Below are positions 52,065 through 63,598 of a stretch of 64,000 nt of DNA, piece after piece. Positions within the stretch are counted from its first letter, which is position 1; each line of letters starts with the position of its first letter. Below the pieces are notes generated by a model. It had not been told where the DNA came from and did no database searches. It saw only the letters and a program-made list of their open reading frames with translations. The stretch is from Sphingomonas sp. 67-36 (GTDB lineage: Bacteria; Pseudomonadota; Alphaproteobacteria; Sphingomonadales; Sphingomonadaceae), in NCBI GenBank assembly GCA_001897375.1, contig MKSU01000004.1, positions 24,825 to 88,824 of the forward strand. Direction: 5' to 3'. A program made the position numbers and the translations under genes.

Positions 52065-54032
52065 TCACGCCCCCGCAGGCGACGGATTCCCGAATGGGCC
52101 GGTCGGCCGCCGCGTCTTGGGGATCGAGGTGCCGGCGGCGCGGACCGCCGCTGCCTTGGGGCCATGGTCGGCGCGGCCGATCTCCTCGCCGGCGATCAGC
52201 TTCTTGATCTCGTCGCCGGTCAACGTCTCATATTCGAGCAGCGCGCCGGCCAGCGAGTGAAGCTGGTCGATATGCTCGCCGAGCACCTCCTTGGCGCGGG
52301 CGAGGCCGCCTTCGACGATCGAGCGGATCTCGTCGTCGATGAGCTGCTGCGTCTGGTTCGACATGCGGACGGGCTGGGAGGAAGAATAGCCGAGAAAGCT
52401 CTCGCCCTCCGGCTGCGAATATTCGACCGGGCCGACCTTGTCCGACATGCCCCACTTGGTGACCATGTCGCGTGCGAGGCCGGTGGCGTACTGGATGTCG
52501 CCCGATGCGCCGGACGATACCTTGTCGTACCCGAAGATGATCTCCTCCGCGACGCGCCCGCCCATCGAGACGGCGAGGTTCGCGTACATCTTGTCGCGGT
52601 GATAGCTGTACGAATCGCGCTCCGGCAGGCGCATCACCATGCCCAAAGCGCGGCCGCGCGGGATGATCGTCGCCTTGTGGATCGGGTCCGACGCCGGCTC
52701 GTGCAGCGCGACGATCGCATGGCCTGCCTCGTGATAGGCGGTCATCCGCTTCTCGTCTTCGGTCATCACCATCGAGCGGCGCTCGGCGCCCATCATCACC
52801 TTGTCCTTGGCCTCCTCGAACTCGGCCATCGCGACGAGCCGCTTGCCCTTGCGCGCGGCCGTCAGCGCCGCCTCGTTGACGAGGTTGGCGAGGTCCGCGC
52901 CCGAGAAGCCCGGCGTGCCGCGCGCGATGGTGCGGCTGTCGACGTCGGGCGCCAGCGGCACCTTCTTCATATGGACTTCGAGGATCTTCACGCGGCCCTC
53001 GATATCCGGGCGCGGCACGACCACCTGCCGGTCGAAGCGGCCCGGCCGCAGCAGCGCCGGATCGAGCACGTCGGGCCGGTTGGTCGCGGCGATGATGATG
53101 ATGCCCTCGTTCGCCTCGAACCCGTCCATTTCGACGAGGAGCTGGTTCAGCGTCTGCTCGCGCTCGTCGTTGCCGTTGCCGAGGCCCGCGCCGCGATGGC
53201 GGCCCACCGCGTCGATCTCGTCGATGAACACGATGCAGGGCGCGGATTTCTTGGCCTGCTCGAACATGTCCCTGACACGGGACGCGCCGACGCCGACGAA
53301 CATCTCCACGAAGTCAGAGCCGGAGATGGTGAAGAACGGCACGCCCGCCTCACCCGCGATGGCGCGGGCGAGCAGCGTCTTGCCGGTGCCGGGCGAGCCG
53401 ACCAGCAGCGCGCCCTTCGGAATCTTGCCGCCGAGGCGGGCGAATTTCGACGGGTCCTTCAGGAACTCGACGATCTCCTGCAACTCCTCGCGCGCCTCGT
53501 CGATGCCCGCGACGTCGTCGAAGGTGACCTTGCCCTCCTTCTGCGTCAGCATGCGCGCGCGGCTCTTGCCGAAGCCCATCGCGCCCGATCCGCCGCCCTT
53601 CTGCATCTGGCGCATCACGAGGAAGGCGATGCCGAGGAACAGCATGAACGGCAGCGCCTGCACCAGCACATATTGCCAGATCGACGGCCCGTCCTCCGGC
53701 TTGCCGGAAATCGCGACGCTCGCCTTGCGCAGCCGGTCGGTGAGCTGCGGATCGGTGACCGGATAGGTCTTGAACTTGTCGCCCGACTTGAACGTGCCGG
53801 TGATCATGTCACGGCTGACGTTGACGTCCTTCACCGTGCCCTGGTCGACCTTGTCGAGGAAGGTCGAATAGGCGATCGTGTTGCCCTGCGCGGCCGGCGT
53901 CTTGCTGTCGAACATCGTGACGACCAGCGCGAGCGCCAGCAAAATGCCCACCCAGATGAGCAGGCTTTTCATCCACGGGTTCGGTCCGCCGCCGTTATTG
54001 TCGGAGCCGGGCTGCTTGTCCTTGTCGATCAT
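52065..54032 (-). CDS. ftsH: ATP-dependent zinc metalloprotease FtsH
   Basis: Hexameric membrane-bound AAA+ protease that degrades unstable and damaged proteins. It has 655 residues: two N-terminal transmembrane helices ([19 protein letters not shown] and [20 protein letters not shown]) flanking a periplasmic domain, the AAA core with Walker A GSPGTGKT and Walker [13 protein letters not shown], pore loop [30 protein letters not shown], and the zinc site H434-E-A-G-H438. Start at 54032 with AAAGG. A sigma-70-like promoter precedes it, and a terminator follows, so it can be expressed alone from the tilS side. Confidence 0.97.
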   Translation of the reverse strand: MIDKDKQPGSDNNGGGPNPWMKSLLIWVGILLALALVVTMFDSKTPAAQGNTIAYSTFLDKVDQGTVKDVNVSRDMITGTFKSGDKFKTYPVTDPQLTDRLRKASVAISGKPEDGPSIWQYVLVQALPFMLFLGIAFLVMRQMQKGGGSGAMGFGKSRARMLTQKEGKVTFDDVAGIDEAREELQEIVEFLKDPSKFARLGGKIPKGALLVGSPGTGKTLLARAIAGEAGVPFFTISGSDFVEMFVGVGASRVRDMFEQAKKSAPCIVFIDEIDAVGRHRGAGLGNGNDEREQTLNQLLVEMDGFEANEGIIIIAATNRPDVLDPALLRPGRFDRQVVVPRPDIEGRVKILEVHMKKVPLAPDVDSRTIARGTPGFSGADLANLVNEAALTAARKGKRLVAMAEFEEAKDKVMMGAERRSMVMTEDEKRMTAYHEAGHAIVALHEPASDPIHKATIIPRGRALGMVMRLPERDSYSYHRDKMYANLAVSMGGRVAEEIIFGYDKVSSGASGDIQYATGLARDMVTKWGMSDKVGPVEYSQPEGESFLGYSSSQPVRMSNQTQQLIDDEIRSIVEGGLARAKEVLGEHIDQLHSLAGALLEYETLTGDEIKKLIAGEEIGRADHGPKAAAVRAAGTSIPKTRRPTGPFGNPSPAGA

Positions 54033-54051
54033 GCGCTACCTTTCACGCCCC

Positions 54052-54079
54052 AATATAGGCGACGACAAGTTAATGCCAA
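54052..54079 (-). promoter_or_regulatory. Predicted ftsH promoter
   Basis: On the minus strand TTGGCA (54079-54074), 16 bases, then TATATT (54057-54052), ending 19 bases before the ftsH ATG. Both hexamers match the sigma-70 consensus well. It lies in the 61-base tilS-ftsH gap. Confidence 0.6.
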
Positions 54080-54093
54080 TGGAACAACGGCGT

Positions 54094-55083
54094 TCAGTGT
54101 GATCGACGCGACGGCGCCTTCGCGATCGTCCACCGGTCGCCGCGCGGGGTGAGCATCACGCCGGCCTGGGTCGCCCGCGTTTCGGCTTCGAGCGAATCGA
54201 GCAACGGCTCGATATTGGCGGCCTCGTTCCACGCCGGGGCGGTGATGGCGTGACGCGTGCGCGTCTCCGCGATCGCACGGCGGGCGAGGCGGCGGCGCAA
54301 TTCGCGCGGCAGGCCGGTGACGTCGAGGATGAGCGGGGAATCGCCGCGCGCGCGTTCCGCCCATAGCCGCTCGACGTTCCACGCCAGCGCCTCCTCCGCC
54401 TCCGCCAGCGCGGCGGCGGATTGGGCGAGGGCGAGCGGGTCGAGCGCGGGCGTCGCGGCGAGCAATTCGCGGAACCGCGTGCGGTCATGGCGCGGATCGG
54501 CATTGCTGGGATCGTCGACGAAGGGCGCGCCGGCAGCCGCCGCGATCGCGCGCAGTTCCGCCCGCCGCCAGCCGAGCAGCGGCCGGACCACCGGGAAGCC
54601 GGCGATCACCGCGCGCCCGCGCACCCCGGAAAGCCCCGCGACGCCCGAGCCGCGCGCGGCGCGCATCACGAAGGTCTCCGCCTGATCGTCGGCATGGTGC
54701 GCGGTGGCGAGCGCATCGGCGCCATGCTCGCGCGCCCAATCCGACAACAGCGCATAGCGCGCCTCCCGCGCCCGCGCCTGGATGCTCGCGCCGGCGATCG
54801 GCTCTGATGGCGCGAGGATGGCGTGGGGAATACCGAACGCCGCGCAATGTCGCGCGACCATCGCGGCCTCATCGGCGGCGGCGGGGCGGAGGCGGTGATC
54901 GACGGTCGCGGCGATCACCGTGCCGGCCGGCAGCGCCGCGTGAGCGAGCGCAAGCAGCGCCATGCTGTCCGGCCCGCCCGACACGGCGAGCGCGAGCCTG
55001 CCCTTGCCCGGCGCGACACGGGCGAGATCGGCGCGGAAACGGTCGATGGCGGCGGGGGAGGGCATCCTCTTCGATCCGCCCAT
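54094..55083 (-). CDS. tilS: tRNA(Ile)-lysidine synthetase TilS
   Basis: Modifies C34 of the CAU-anticodon isoleucine tRNA to lysidine, changing its codon reading from AUG to AUA. It has 329 residues with the PP-loop LALAVSGGPDSMALLALAHAAL, the paired HHADDQAETFVMRAARGSGVAGLSG and RPLLGWRRAELRA. It is of the short alphaproteobacterial form. The start is at 55083 or, if shorter, 55065 (MPSPAAIDR). It lies between cpoB and ftsH on the same strand, a common alphaproteobacterial order. Confidence 0.93.
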   Translation of the reverse strand: MGGSKRMPSPAAIDRFRADLARVAPGKGRLALAVSGGPDSMALLALAHAALPAGTVIAATVDHRLRPAAADEAAMVARHCAAFGIPHAILAPSEPIAGASIQARAREARYALLSDWAREHGADALATAHHADDQAETFVMRAARGSGVAGLSGVRGRAVIAGFPVVRPLLGWRRAELRAIAAAAGAPFVDDPSNADPRHDRTRFRELLAATPALDPLALAQSAAALAEAEEALAWNVERLWAERARGDSPLILDVTGLPRELRRRLARRAIAETRTRHAITAPAWNEAANIEPLLDSLEAETRATQAGVMLTPRGDRWTIAKAPSRRSH

Positions 55084-55115
55084 ACAAAGCGGCAGCCCGT
55101 CTCAGCCGGCCTGCT

Positions 55116-56033
55116 TCACTTGCACTTCGCCGCCGCGCGGGCGCGGGTGATGTTGGCCTGCATCGCGGCGTCGATCTTCGCGCCATAGACGTCGGACAGC
55201 TCGCCATAGACCTTGCAGGCGTCGGCCGGCTTGTTGAGCTTCATCAGCGACTGGCCGAGATAATAGAGGCTCTCGGGCGCGCGTTCGCCGTCCGGCATCT
55301 TCTTGTAATTGTCGTAGAAAGCGATCGAGGCGAGGCTCGGCTTGCCGTCGTCGAGATAGGAACGGCCGAGCAGGTTCTGCGCAAAGCTGGCGCGGCGTGA
55401 GCGCGGATAGTCGGCGACCACCTTCTTGAACTGTGCTTCGGCCTCCGGATAGAGCTTCGCGGCCCATAGCCGGTAGCCGTAGATATAATCGTCCTCGTCG
55501 GGCTGCGCGGTGTTCGGCTTCTCGACAGCGGCGACCAGCTTCGCGCGCGCCGGATCCTTGCCGGCGGCGGGCGCGGGGGCGGATGCTTCGGGCTTGCGGC
55601 CGGGCGCGGGCGGCGGCGAGGCGGGGGTCGCCGCACCCTCGATCGGGCCGCCGGTGCCGGGCGCGGGACCGACGCTGTTGAAGCGTGCGTCGACTTCCTT
55701 GCGATAGGCGGCGAACTGCTCCTCAAGCTGACGCATGCGATATTGCGCCTGCTCGATCTGCCCGGTCATCGACGCCATCTGCTGCTCCAGCGAGCCGACG
55801 CGCTGGGTGAGGTCGGCGATCACCGGCGTGGCTGGGGCGCCGATCTCGCGCTCCGGCGCGGGCGCGCCGGTGATCTGCGGCTCGATCGAGGGCGCGCCGC
55901 CGGGGAACACCTTGCGCTGCACCGCGCGCATCTCGCTCTCCAGCTTGCCGACGCGGCCATCCAGCCCCGATTGCGCGACGGCGGGAACCGCCCAGCACAT
56001 CGCCGCACCTGCCAACAACACCAACTTGCGCAT
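55116..56033 (-). CDS. cpoB: Tol-Pal system / cell division coordinator CpoB (YbgF)
   Basis: Periplasmic TPR protein linking Tol-Pal-driven outer-membrane constriction to peptidoglycan synthesis at division. It has 305 residues: signal peptide RKLVLLAGAAMCWAVPAVAQ, an N-terminal coiled coil (LTQRVGSLEQQMASMTGQIEQAQYRMRQLEEQFAAYRKEV), a Pro/Ala linker and three C-terminal TPRs starting at YIYGYRLWAAKLYPEAEAQFKKVVADYPRS. The ATG at 56033 is chosen with GAGGG nine bases upstream; another at 56042 is too close. The tol-pal genes themselves are not in the window. Confidence 0.92.
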   Translation of the reverse strand: MRKLVLLAGAAMCWAVPAVAQSGLDGRVGKLESEMRAVQRKVFPGGAPSIEPQITGAPAPEREIGAPATPVIADLTQRVGSLEQQMASMTGQIEQAQYRMRQLEEQFAAYRKEVDARFNSVGPAPGTGGPIEGAATPASPPPAPGRKPEASAPAPAAGKDPARAKLVAAVEKPNTAQPDEDDYIYGYRLWAAKLYPEAEAQFKKVVADYPRSRRASFAQNLLGRSYLDDGKPSLASIAFYDNYKKMPDGERAPESLYYLGQSLMKLNKPADACKVYGELSDVYGAKIDAAMQANITRARAAAKCK

Positions 56034-56097
56034 CGCCGTCATCCCTCGAAGCGCGGAACGCGCCCCTGCAAACCAAGACATCATTCCGTGACCGTGA

Positions 56098-57033
56098 TCA
56101 ATCCCGCGCGTCCGCCGCCGCTGCATTGCCGCCATCCGCCGGCGCGGCGGGAGCCGGATCGGCGAAAGCGGGCGGACGCGCGGCGGCGGGCGTGGCCGTG
56201 GCGCGCGGCGACGGCGTGGCGGAGGGCTTGGCCGCAGGGACCACCGCCGACGCATTGCCGCCGGCCGAGACGCGCGCGGCGAGCGCGGCGGCGCCGACCG
56301 GCACGTCCTTGATCGGATGCGATCCGTCGCCGAGCGGCGGCAGCGCCGAGCCGTTCAGCGTCACGGTCAGCTTGTCCGGGCGGCCGACGTTGATCTTCGG
56401 GTCTTTCGCGTCGGGCGGCACGTCATAGCGGTCGCCCGCCTTCATCGTGCCGAGGAACAGCGTCTTGTCGTCGGCGTCATAGACGCGCAGCCACACGCTG
56501 TCGCTGGCGGTCAGCGTGACATGGCCGGGGCCAGCTTGCGGCGCGGTGGAGGGATGGCTTGCGGGAACCGGGACGCTCACCGCCGGGGCCGGCGCGGCGC
56601 CGGTGCCGCCTCCTCGCCACATCCCGACCGCGAACCACAGCACCGCGAGCACCACCACCGCCAGCGCGACGCCGGCGGCGACGATCACCAGCCCGCGCGA
56701 GGGCACGCGCGAGGGATCGGCAATCTCATAGGGCTGATATTGCGCGACCGGACGGCCGATGCGCGCCACTTCCTCGCGCGTCGCGCGGGCCAGTTCCACC
56801 TCGTCCTCGCCGACCGTGCGGGCATAGGCGCGCACGAAACCGACCGCATAGGTGGGCGAGGGGAGGGAATCGTAGCTGCCGTTCTCGATCGCCTCCAGAT
56901 GGCGCTGCGGCACGCGGGTGCGCGCGGCGATCTCCGCCAGCGACATGCCCTGCGCCTCGCGCGCGCTACGCAATCGCTCCCCGACCGGGCGGGGGAAAAG
57001 CGTCGTCTGTTCGCCGGGGGCGGCGTCGGTCAT
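56098..57033 (-). CDS. RodZ-like helix-turn-helix membrane protein
   Basis: Bitopic protein of 311 residues: cytoplasmic HTH_25 domain (VGERLRSAREAQGMSLAEIAARTRVPQRHLEAIENGSYDSLPSPTYAVGFVRAYAR), one transmembrane helix (GLVIVAAGVALAVVVLAVLWFAVGMW) and a periplasmic DUF4115 domain (VTLTASDSVWLRVYDADDKTLFLGTMKAGDRYDVP), with an Ala/Pro-rich tail. This is the architecture of the cell-shape protein RodZ, which links MreB to the wall machinery. Start at 57033 with CGGAGAT; the frame is open to 57102. It lies between ptsP and cpoB. Confidence 0.9.
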   Translation of the reverse strand: MTDAAPGEQTTLFPRPVGERLRSAREAQGMSLAEIAARTRVPQRHLEAIENGSYDSLPSPTYAVGFVRAYARTVGEDEVELARATREEVARIGRPVAQYQPYEIADPSRVPSRGLVIVAAGVALAVVVLAVLWFAVGMWRGGGTGAAPAPAVSVPVPASHPSTAPQAGPGHVTLTASDSVWLRVYDADDKTLFLGTMKAGDRYDVPPDAKDPKINVGRPDKLTVTLNGSALPPLGDGSHPIKDVPVGAAALAARVSAGGNASAVVPAAKPSATPSPRATATPAAARPPAFADPAPAAPADGGNAAAADARD

Positions 57034-57149
57034 CGAAATCTCCGGCTGCGGACCACGACCTTCGAATATTGCTCGGCCCGCTGTTCCAGCGACGTGTCCC
57101 AAAGCCGGACTTGCCTGTCAATCGCGCGTGCCGGGCGCTGGTCCACCAT

Positions 57150-59435
57150 CTAGCCCAATTCGACGCCCCGTGCGGCGGCGAAAGCGGCGATCGCGCCGCG
57201 GAAATCGCGCGGCGGGGCGGCGAGCAGCCGCTGCATCTCCGCCATCGCCGCGCCACGATCGAGCGAGCGGATCATCGCCTTGATCGGGCCGACCGCCGCC
57301 GGGGTGATCGAGAGCCGCTCGATGCCCAGGCCGATCAGCGCCATCGCCTCCAGCGGACGCCCGCCCATCTCGCCGCACACGGTGAGCGTCACGCCCGCCG
57401 CGCGCGCCGGCTCCACCACGCTCGCCACGAAGCGCAGGATCGCGGCGGAGAGCCAGTCGTAACGCTCGGCCAGCTTGGGATTGGCGCGGTCGGCGGCGAA
57501 CAGGAACTGCGTCAGGTCGTTGGTGCCGATCGACAGGAACTGGAGCTTGGGCAGCAGCAGGTCCAGCTGATAGGCGAGGCTCGGCACCTCCAGCATCGCG
57601 CCGTAGCGGATCTCGTTCGGCAGCCGCCGCCCGCGCGCCGCGAGCCAGTCGCGCTGCGCCTCGAACAGTTCGCGCGCCTCGTCGAACTCCCATGCCTCCG
57701 ACACCATCGGGAACATCACGTTGAGCGTGCGCCCGGCGGCGGCCTCCAGCAGCGCGCGGGCCTGCACCTTCATCAGCCCGTCGCGCTCCAGCCCGAGCCG
57801 CAGCGCGCGCCAGCCCATCGCGGGATTCTCCTCCCCGGCGGGATCGTCCTTGAGATAGGGCAGCGCCTTGTCGCCGCCGATGTCGATCGTGCGGAACACC
57901 ACCGGGCGGTCGCCGGCGGCGTCCAGCACCTCGCGATAGAGCCGCTGCTGCCGCTCGCGCGAGGGCAGGGTGGCGGAGACGAGGAACTGGAATTCGGTGC
58001 GGAACAGCCCGATCCCGTCCGCCCCGGTCAGGTCCAGCGCAGCCACGTCGTCGCGCAGGCCGGCGTTGACCATCACCGTCAGGCGGTGCCCGTCCTTCGT
58101 CTCGGGCGCGACCTCGCGCAGCGCGGCATAAGCGGCGCGGCGCTTCTGGCGCAGCGCGAGCTTGGCGTCGAACGCCTCCTCCATCCCGGCGGAGGGACGC
58201 ACGACGACCGAGCCTTCGCTCACGTCGAGCAGCAGCAGGTCGCCGTCCGCGATCAGCCGGCGCACGTCGCGCACGCGGCCCAGCACCGGCACGCCCATCG
58301 CCCGCGCGACGATCGTGACGTGCGCGGTGAGCGAGCCTTCCTCGAGGATCACGCCCTTCAGCCGGCGGCGATCATATTCGAGCAATTCCGCCGGGCCGAG
58401 GTTGCGCGCGATCAGGATCGTATCCTGTCTCAGCCCAAGCTGCGCGGCGGTGCCCATCTGGCCGGAGACGATGCGCAGCAGGCGGTTGGAGAGATCCTCC
58501 AGATCGTGCATCCGGTCCGCCAGCAGCGGATCGTCGATCTGGCGCATCCGCTGGCGGGTGCGCTGCTGGACCCGCTCGATCGCCGCCTCGGCGGTGAGGC
58601 CGCTGTCGATCGCCTCGTTGATCCGCCGGCCCCAGCCCTCGTCATAGGCGAACATCTTGTAGGTGGCGAGCACCTCCTCATGCTCGCCGCCGACGCCGAA
58701 CTCCGCCTCGCGCGTCATGCGGTCGATCTGCTCGCGCATCTTGTCGAACGCGGCATAGACGCGGTGCCGCTCCGCCTCGGTATCCTCCGCGACGGTATGC
58801 TCGATCGTGATGCGCGGCTGGTGGAACACGGCATAGCCGGCCGCCATGCCGTCGACCAGCTTCTGGCCGGAGATGCGCACGCTGGCGGTGGATTGCGGGC
58901 GGGCGCCGCCGGCCGCGCCGCTGGGCCCGTCGATCAGCCCGGCATTGGCGATCAGCTCCGACAGCACCATCGCCACGGTTTGCAACGCCTCGATCTCGAC
59001 ATCGGCATATTTGCGCGCTTCGTGATGCTGGACGGCGAGGACGCCGACCGCGCGCTCGCGGCGGATGATCGGGACGCCGGCGAAGCTCTGGAAACGATCC
59101 TCGCCGGTTTCGGGGCGATAGGCGAAATGCGGGTGGCTGGCCGCCTCGTCGAGGTTGAGCACCTCCACGTCCGCCGCGATCGTGCCGACCAGCCCCTCGC
59201 CGAGCGCGAGCTTGGTGACGTGCACCGCGGCGGGATCGAGGCCGCGCGTCGCGAACAGCTCCAGCACCCCCTCGCGCAGCAGGTAGATCGAGCAGACCTC
59301 GCTATCCAGCGCCTCGCCGATGATCTCCACCACCTGATTGAGCTTGGCCTGCGCATTCGATCGCGCGGCCATGACATCGTGGAGGCGGACGAGGATCTCG
59401 CGGGCGGAGGCGGCGGCGGACAGCGGCATGGTCAT
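57150..59435 (-). CDS. ptsP: Nitrogen-type PTS enzyme I (PtsP)
   Basis: PEP-protein phosphotransferase of the regulatory PTS-Ntr, which passes phosphate to NPr and EIIA-Ntr. It has 761 residues: N-terminal GAF domain (about 20-160), then the enzyme I domains. The phosphorylated histidine is H372 in EEGSLTAHVTIVARAMGVPVLG; the PEP-binding barrel has GLFRTEFQFL, FRTIDIGGDKALPYL, IGTNDLTQFLFAADR and the active-site VCGEMGGRPLEA. The stop is 117 bases before the RodZ-like start. NPr and EIIA genes are outside the window. Confidence 0.95.
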   Translation of the reverse strand: MTMPLSAAASAREILVRLHDVMAARSNAQAKLNQVVEIIGEALDSEVCSIYLLREGVLELFATRGLDPAAVHVTKLALGEGLVGTIAADVEVLNLDEAASHPHFAYRPETGEDRFQSFAGVPIIRRERAVGVLAVQHHEARKYADVEIEALQTVAMVLSELIANAGLIDGPSGAAGGARPQSTASVRISGQKLVDGMAAGYAVFHQPRITIEHTVAEDTEAERHRVYAAFDKMREQIDRMTREAEFGVGGEHEEVLATYKMFAYDEGWGRRINEAIDSGLTAEAAIERVQQRTRQRMRQIDDPLLADRMHDLEDLSNRLLRIVSGQMGTAAQLGLRQDTILIARNLGPAELLEYDRRRLKGVILEEGSLTAHVTIVARAMGVPVLGRVRDVRRLIADGDLLLLDVSEGSVVVRPSAGMEEAFDAKLALRQKRRAAYAALREVAPETKDGHRLTVMVNAGLRDDVAALDLTGADGIGLFRTEFQFLVSATLPSRERQQRLYREVLDAAGDRPVVFRTIDIGGDKALPYLKDDPAGEENPAMGWRALRLGLERDGLMKVQARALLEAAAGRTLNVMFPMVSEAWEFDEARELFEAQRDWLAARGRRLPNEIRYGAMLEVPSLAYQLDLLLPKLQFLSIGTNDLTQFLFAADRANPKLAERYDWLSAAILRFVASVVEPARAAGVTLTVCGEMGGRPLEAMALIGLGIERLSITPAAVGPIKAMIRSLDRGAAMAEMQRLLAAPPRDFRGAIAAFAAARGVELG

Positions 59436-59594
59436 CAGCTATCAGAGCGAAGCCTTGGGTGCCACGCAACATTATGTTGGCGGGTATGATGGATGGGGAA
59501 AGGAGCCGATGCGGCAATCCGGCCGCGATGCACGAAAGGCCGGAGAAATGGCGGTTGTCGCGAAATCGGTTGATCTATCGCGGCGCGCTTCGCC

Positions 59595-59828
59595 TCAGGC
59601 GAGCGCGGCCATGTAATGCGCGCACTTGCGGCGGCGCTCCTGTCCCTGCAGCGTCAGCACGAGATGGCCGAGCTGGCGGCGGATCAGCCCCTGGTCGGTC
59701 AATGCCTCGATCGTTCGCTGGGGCTGTTCGCGCGGGAGAATCAGGATCGTGCCCGCGCGCCGCGCCGACCACAGGATGCGTTCAATCTCCTCCGGCGGTA
59801 ATGGCGTGCCGGACCCGTGCTTTGCCAT
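59595..59828 (-). CDS. Small hypothetical protein, winged-helix-like
   Basis: Protein of 77 residues, opening MAKHGSGTPLPPEEIERILWSARRAG. A strand-like TILILPREQ and the pattern QRTIEALTDQGLIRRQLGHLVLTLQGQERR resemble the recognition helix and wing of a winged-helix fold, but the match is only visual. The ATG at 59828 follows a GGGGGG run; the frame is open to 59915. It is flanked by gaps of about 159 and 134 bases. The upstream gap carries a hairpin and a palindrome. The role is unknown. Confidence 0.6.
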   Translation of the reverse strand: MAKHGSGTPLPPEEIERILWSARRAGTILILPREQPQRTIEALTDQGLIRRQLGHLVLTLQGQERRRKCAHYMAALA

Positions 59829-59852
59829 GCGACCCCCCGACCCACGGGAATA

Positions 59853-59877
59853 GCTGCGATTATGAATGGATCGCAGC
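59853..59877. repeat. Perfect 8-base inverted repeat upstream of the small hypothetical gene
   Basis: GCTGCGAT (59853-59860) and ATCGCAGC (59870-59877) with a 9-base loop lie between acs and the 77-residue protein gene, 24 bases upstream of that gene's start. It could be a leader hairpin, an operator or the acs terminator stem (no T-tract). Confidence 0.45.
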
Positions 59878-59887
59878 CATTCCGGTC

Positions 59888-59899
59888 CGATTCGAATCG
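59888..59899. promoter_or_regulatory. 12-base perfect palindrome in the acs-hypothetical gap
   Basis: CGATTCGAATCG is a perfect palindrome located 11 bases from the inverted repeat above; part of it recurs at once (CGATTCG at 59898-59904). Possible protein-binding site. Confidence 0.35.
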
Positions 59900-59962
59900 A
59901 TTCGTCAAGCGTCACGCTGGATGAATCCCGTTACGGAAAGGTGAATCGGGGGATTCGGGGGA

Positions 59963-61900
<1,938 letters not shown>

Positions 61901-61949
61901 CGAACTCTCCTTCGCGGTTCCCGTAGCTCCGCCGCCGCCGCCGGACAAC

Positions 61950-61976
61950 TTGGCAGTGCATCGGTTTCGCTATAAA
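61950..61976 (+). promoter_or_regulatory. Predicted promoter of the reductase gene
   Basis: TTGGCA (61950-61955) and TATAAA (61971-61976), spaced 15 bases apart, 33 bases before the reductase ATG. Good hexamers with a slightly short spacer. It sits in the acs-reductase divergent region. Confidence 0.45.
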
Positions 61977-62008
61977 ACCCGATGCGACATTTCCGGAGGG
62001 GATTGGCG

Positions 62009-63025
62009 ATGGCCGGCACCGTGCTCGTGACAGGAGGCAGCGGCTATATCGCCGGCTTCCTGATCCGCCTGCTCATCGAGCGCGGCTGGACCGTCAACAC
62101 CACGATCCGCAACCTCGCCAGGGAGCCGGAGGTGCGCGCCGCGCTGGGCGTGCCGGCCGAGCGGCTGCGCTTCTTCGCAGCCGATCTGGAGCGTGACGAC
62201 GGCTGGGCGGAGGCGATGGCCGGATGCAGCCATGTCGCGCACGTCGCCTCACCTTTCCCGGCGGAGAAGATGCCGGACGAGGCGCTGATCCGGCCCGCGC
62301 GTGACGGGGCGCTGCGCGCATTGCGCTTCGCGAAGGAAGCGGGCGTGGAAAGGTTCGTCCTCACCTCGTCGGTGGCGGCGGTGGCCTACGGTCACGAACC
62401 GCTCAACGGCGACCTCTACACCGAGGCGGACTGGACCGACGTCACTGCGCCGGGCACCTCGGCCTATGTCAAATCCAAGACGATCGCGGAGCGCGCCGCG
62501 CGGGACTGGATGGCGGAGAACGGCGCGGGGATGGAATTCTGCTCGGTCAACCCGGCGGCGGTGCTGGGTCCGGTGATGAGCGCGGATTTCTCCACCTCGA
62601 TCCAGCTCGTGCAGCGGATGCTCGACGGATCGCTGCCCGGCTTTCCGCGCATCGGCTTCGGCGTGGTCGACGTGCGCGATCTCGCCGAGCTTCACCTGCG
62701 CGCGCTTGAGACGCCGGGGCTGGACGGCGAGCGGTTCATCGGCTCCGGGCGCTTCATGATGATGGAGGAGGGCGGCGCGATCCTGCGCGCGCGGCTGGGC
62801 GAGAAGGCGCGCAAGGTGCCGAAGCGCCGCATCCCCGATTTCGTCGTGCGGCTGATCGGCCTGTTCGACGGCGCCGTCGGGCAGATCGTCGGCGAACTGG
62901 GCCGCGTGCGGGCGACCGATGCGGGCCATGCGGAGCGCGTGCTCGGCTGGAAGACGCGCGATGAGGGGGATTCGATCGTGGATACGGCGGAGAGCCTGAT
63001 CGAGCGAGGGATCGTGAAGGTTTAA
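62009..63025 (+). CDS. NAD(P)-dependent extended-SDR reductase (dihydroflavonol-4-reductase-like)
   Basis: Extended short-chain reductase of 338 residues. The Rossmann motif is VLVTGGSGYIAGFLIRLLIERG; HVASPFP is the second binding strand; the catalytic pair is in TSAYVKSKTIAE (Y and K), with S in VLTSSVAAVAYG upstream. It resembles DFR/cinnamoyl-CoA-reductase-like epimerase-family proteins; the substrate is unknown. GGAGGGG precedes the ATG at 62009. It is followed by a GNAT gene after 29 bases. Confidence 0.9.
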   Translation: MAGTVLVTGGSGYIAGFLIRLLIERGWTVNTTIRNLAREPEVRAALGVPAERLRFFAADLERDDGWAEAMAGCSHVAHVASPFPAEKMPDEALIRPARDGALRALRFAKEAGVERFVLTSSVAAVAYGHEPLNGDLYTEADWTDVTAPGTSAYVKSKTIAERAARDWMAENGAGMEFCSVNPAAVLGPVMSADFSTSIQLVQRMLDGSLPGFPRIGFGVVDVRDLAELHLRALETPGLDGERFIGSGRFMMMEEGGAILRARLGEKARKVPKRRIPDFVVRLIGLFDGAVGQIVGELGRVRATDAGHAERVLGWKTRDEGDSIVDTAESLIERGIVKV

Positions 63026-63054
63026 AGAGGTGTCCATCTGCTAGGAGAAGGTTC

Positions 63055-63585
63055 ATGACGTTCGACATGCGGCGATGGTCGGAAAACTACAGAGATGCCT
63101 TTGCGGACATGCAAGGCGATCCTGAGGTCATGGCCGATCTGGGAGGGCCATACGACCGGGCCGCCAGCAACGAAAAGTTTGATCGATATCGTGACGCCTG
63201 GGCTATCGACGGCATTTCGCGATGGGCCGTCGTCGATAGCGCCGATCATTTCCTTGGTTATGCCGGCGTGATGAAGCGCGGCGATCCCGATCATCCGCTG
63301 GGTTCGCATTACGAGATCGGATGGCGATTTCGCCGCGACGCATGGGGGCGGGGTCTGGCAACCGAAAGTGCGCGTCGGGCGCTCGATCACGCGTGGACGG
63401 TTCTGGATGCGCCGGAGATCTTTTCATACACTGGTGCAGATAACCGGCGATCCCGGAAGGTCATGGAGCGGCTCGACCTCAGGCGGGATGCCGCGCGCGA
63501 TTTCACCGCGCGTTATCCCAGAGGTGACTGGACCGGATTGCTATGGGTGGCGGAACGGCCGGCAGCGAACGCGGCTATCGGCTGA
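63055..63585 (+). CDS. GNAT family N-acetyltransferase
   Basis: Acetyltransferase of 176 residues, closest in look to RimJ/RimL-type enzymes. The acetyl-CoA motif A is YEIGWRFRRDAWGRGLATESARRALDHAWTVL, followed by IFSYTGADNRRSRKVMERLDLRRD, the usual ASxxxLxKLGF-like region. The start at 63055 has AGGAGAAGG. Codon use is a little less GC-rich than that of neighbours. The target (protein, tRNA or small molecule) is unknown. Confidence 0.88.
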   Translation: MTFDMRRWSENYRDAFADMQGDPEVMADLGGPYDRAASNEKFDRYRDAWAIDGISRWAVVDSADHFLGYAGVMKRGDPDHPLGSHYEIGWRFRRDAWGRGLATESARRALDHAWTVLDAPEIFSYTGADNRRSRKVMERLDLRRDAARDFTARYPRGDWTGLLWVAERPAANAAIG

Positions 63586-63598
63586 ATTCCTCACCCCC

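Noticed and set aside
52164-54152. Long open frame (662 codons) on the plus strand
   Set aside because: Antisense to ftsH, which has complete catalytic motifs.
56559-59489. Long open frame (976 codons) on the plus strand
   Set aside because: Antisense to the RodZ-like and ptsP genes; no domain is visible.
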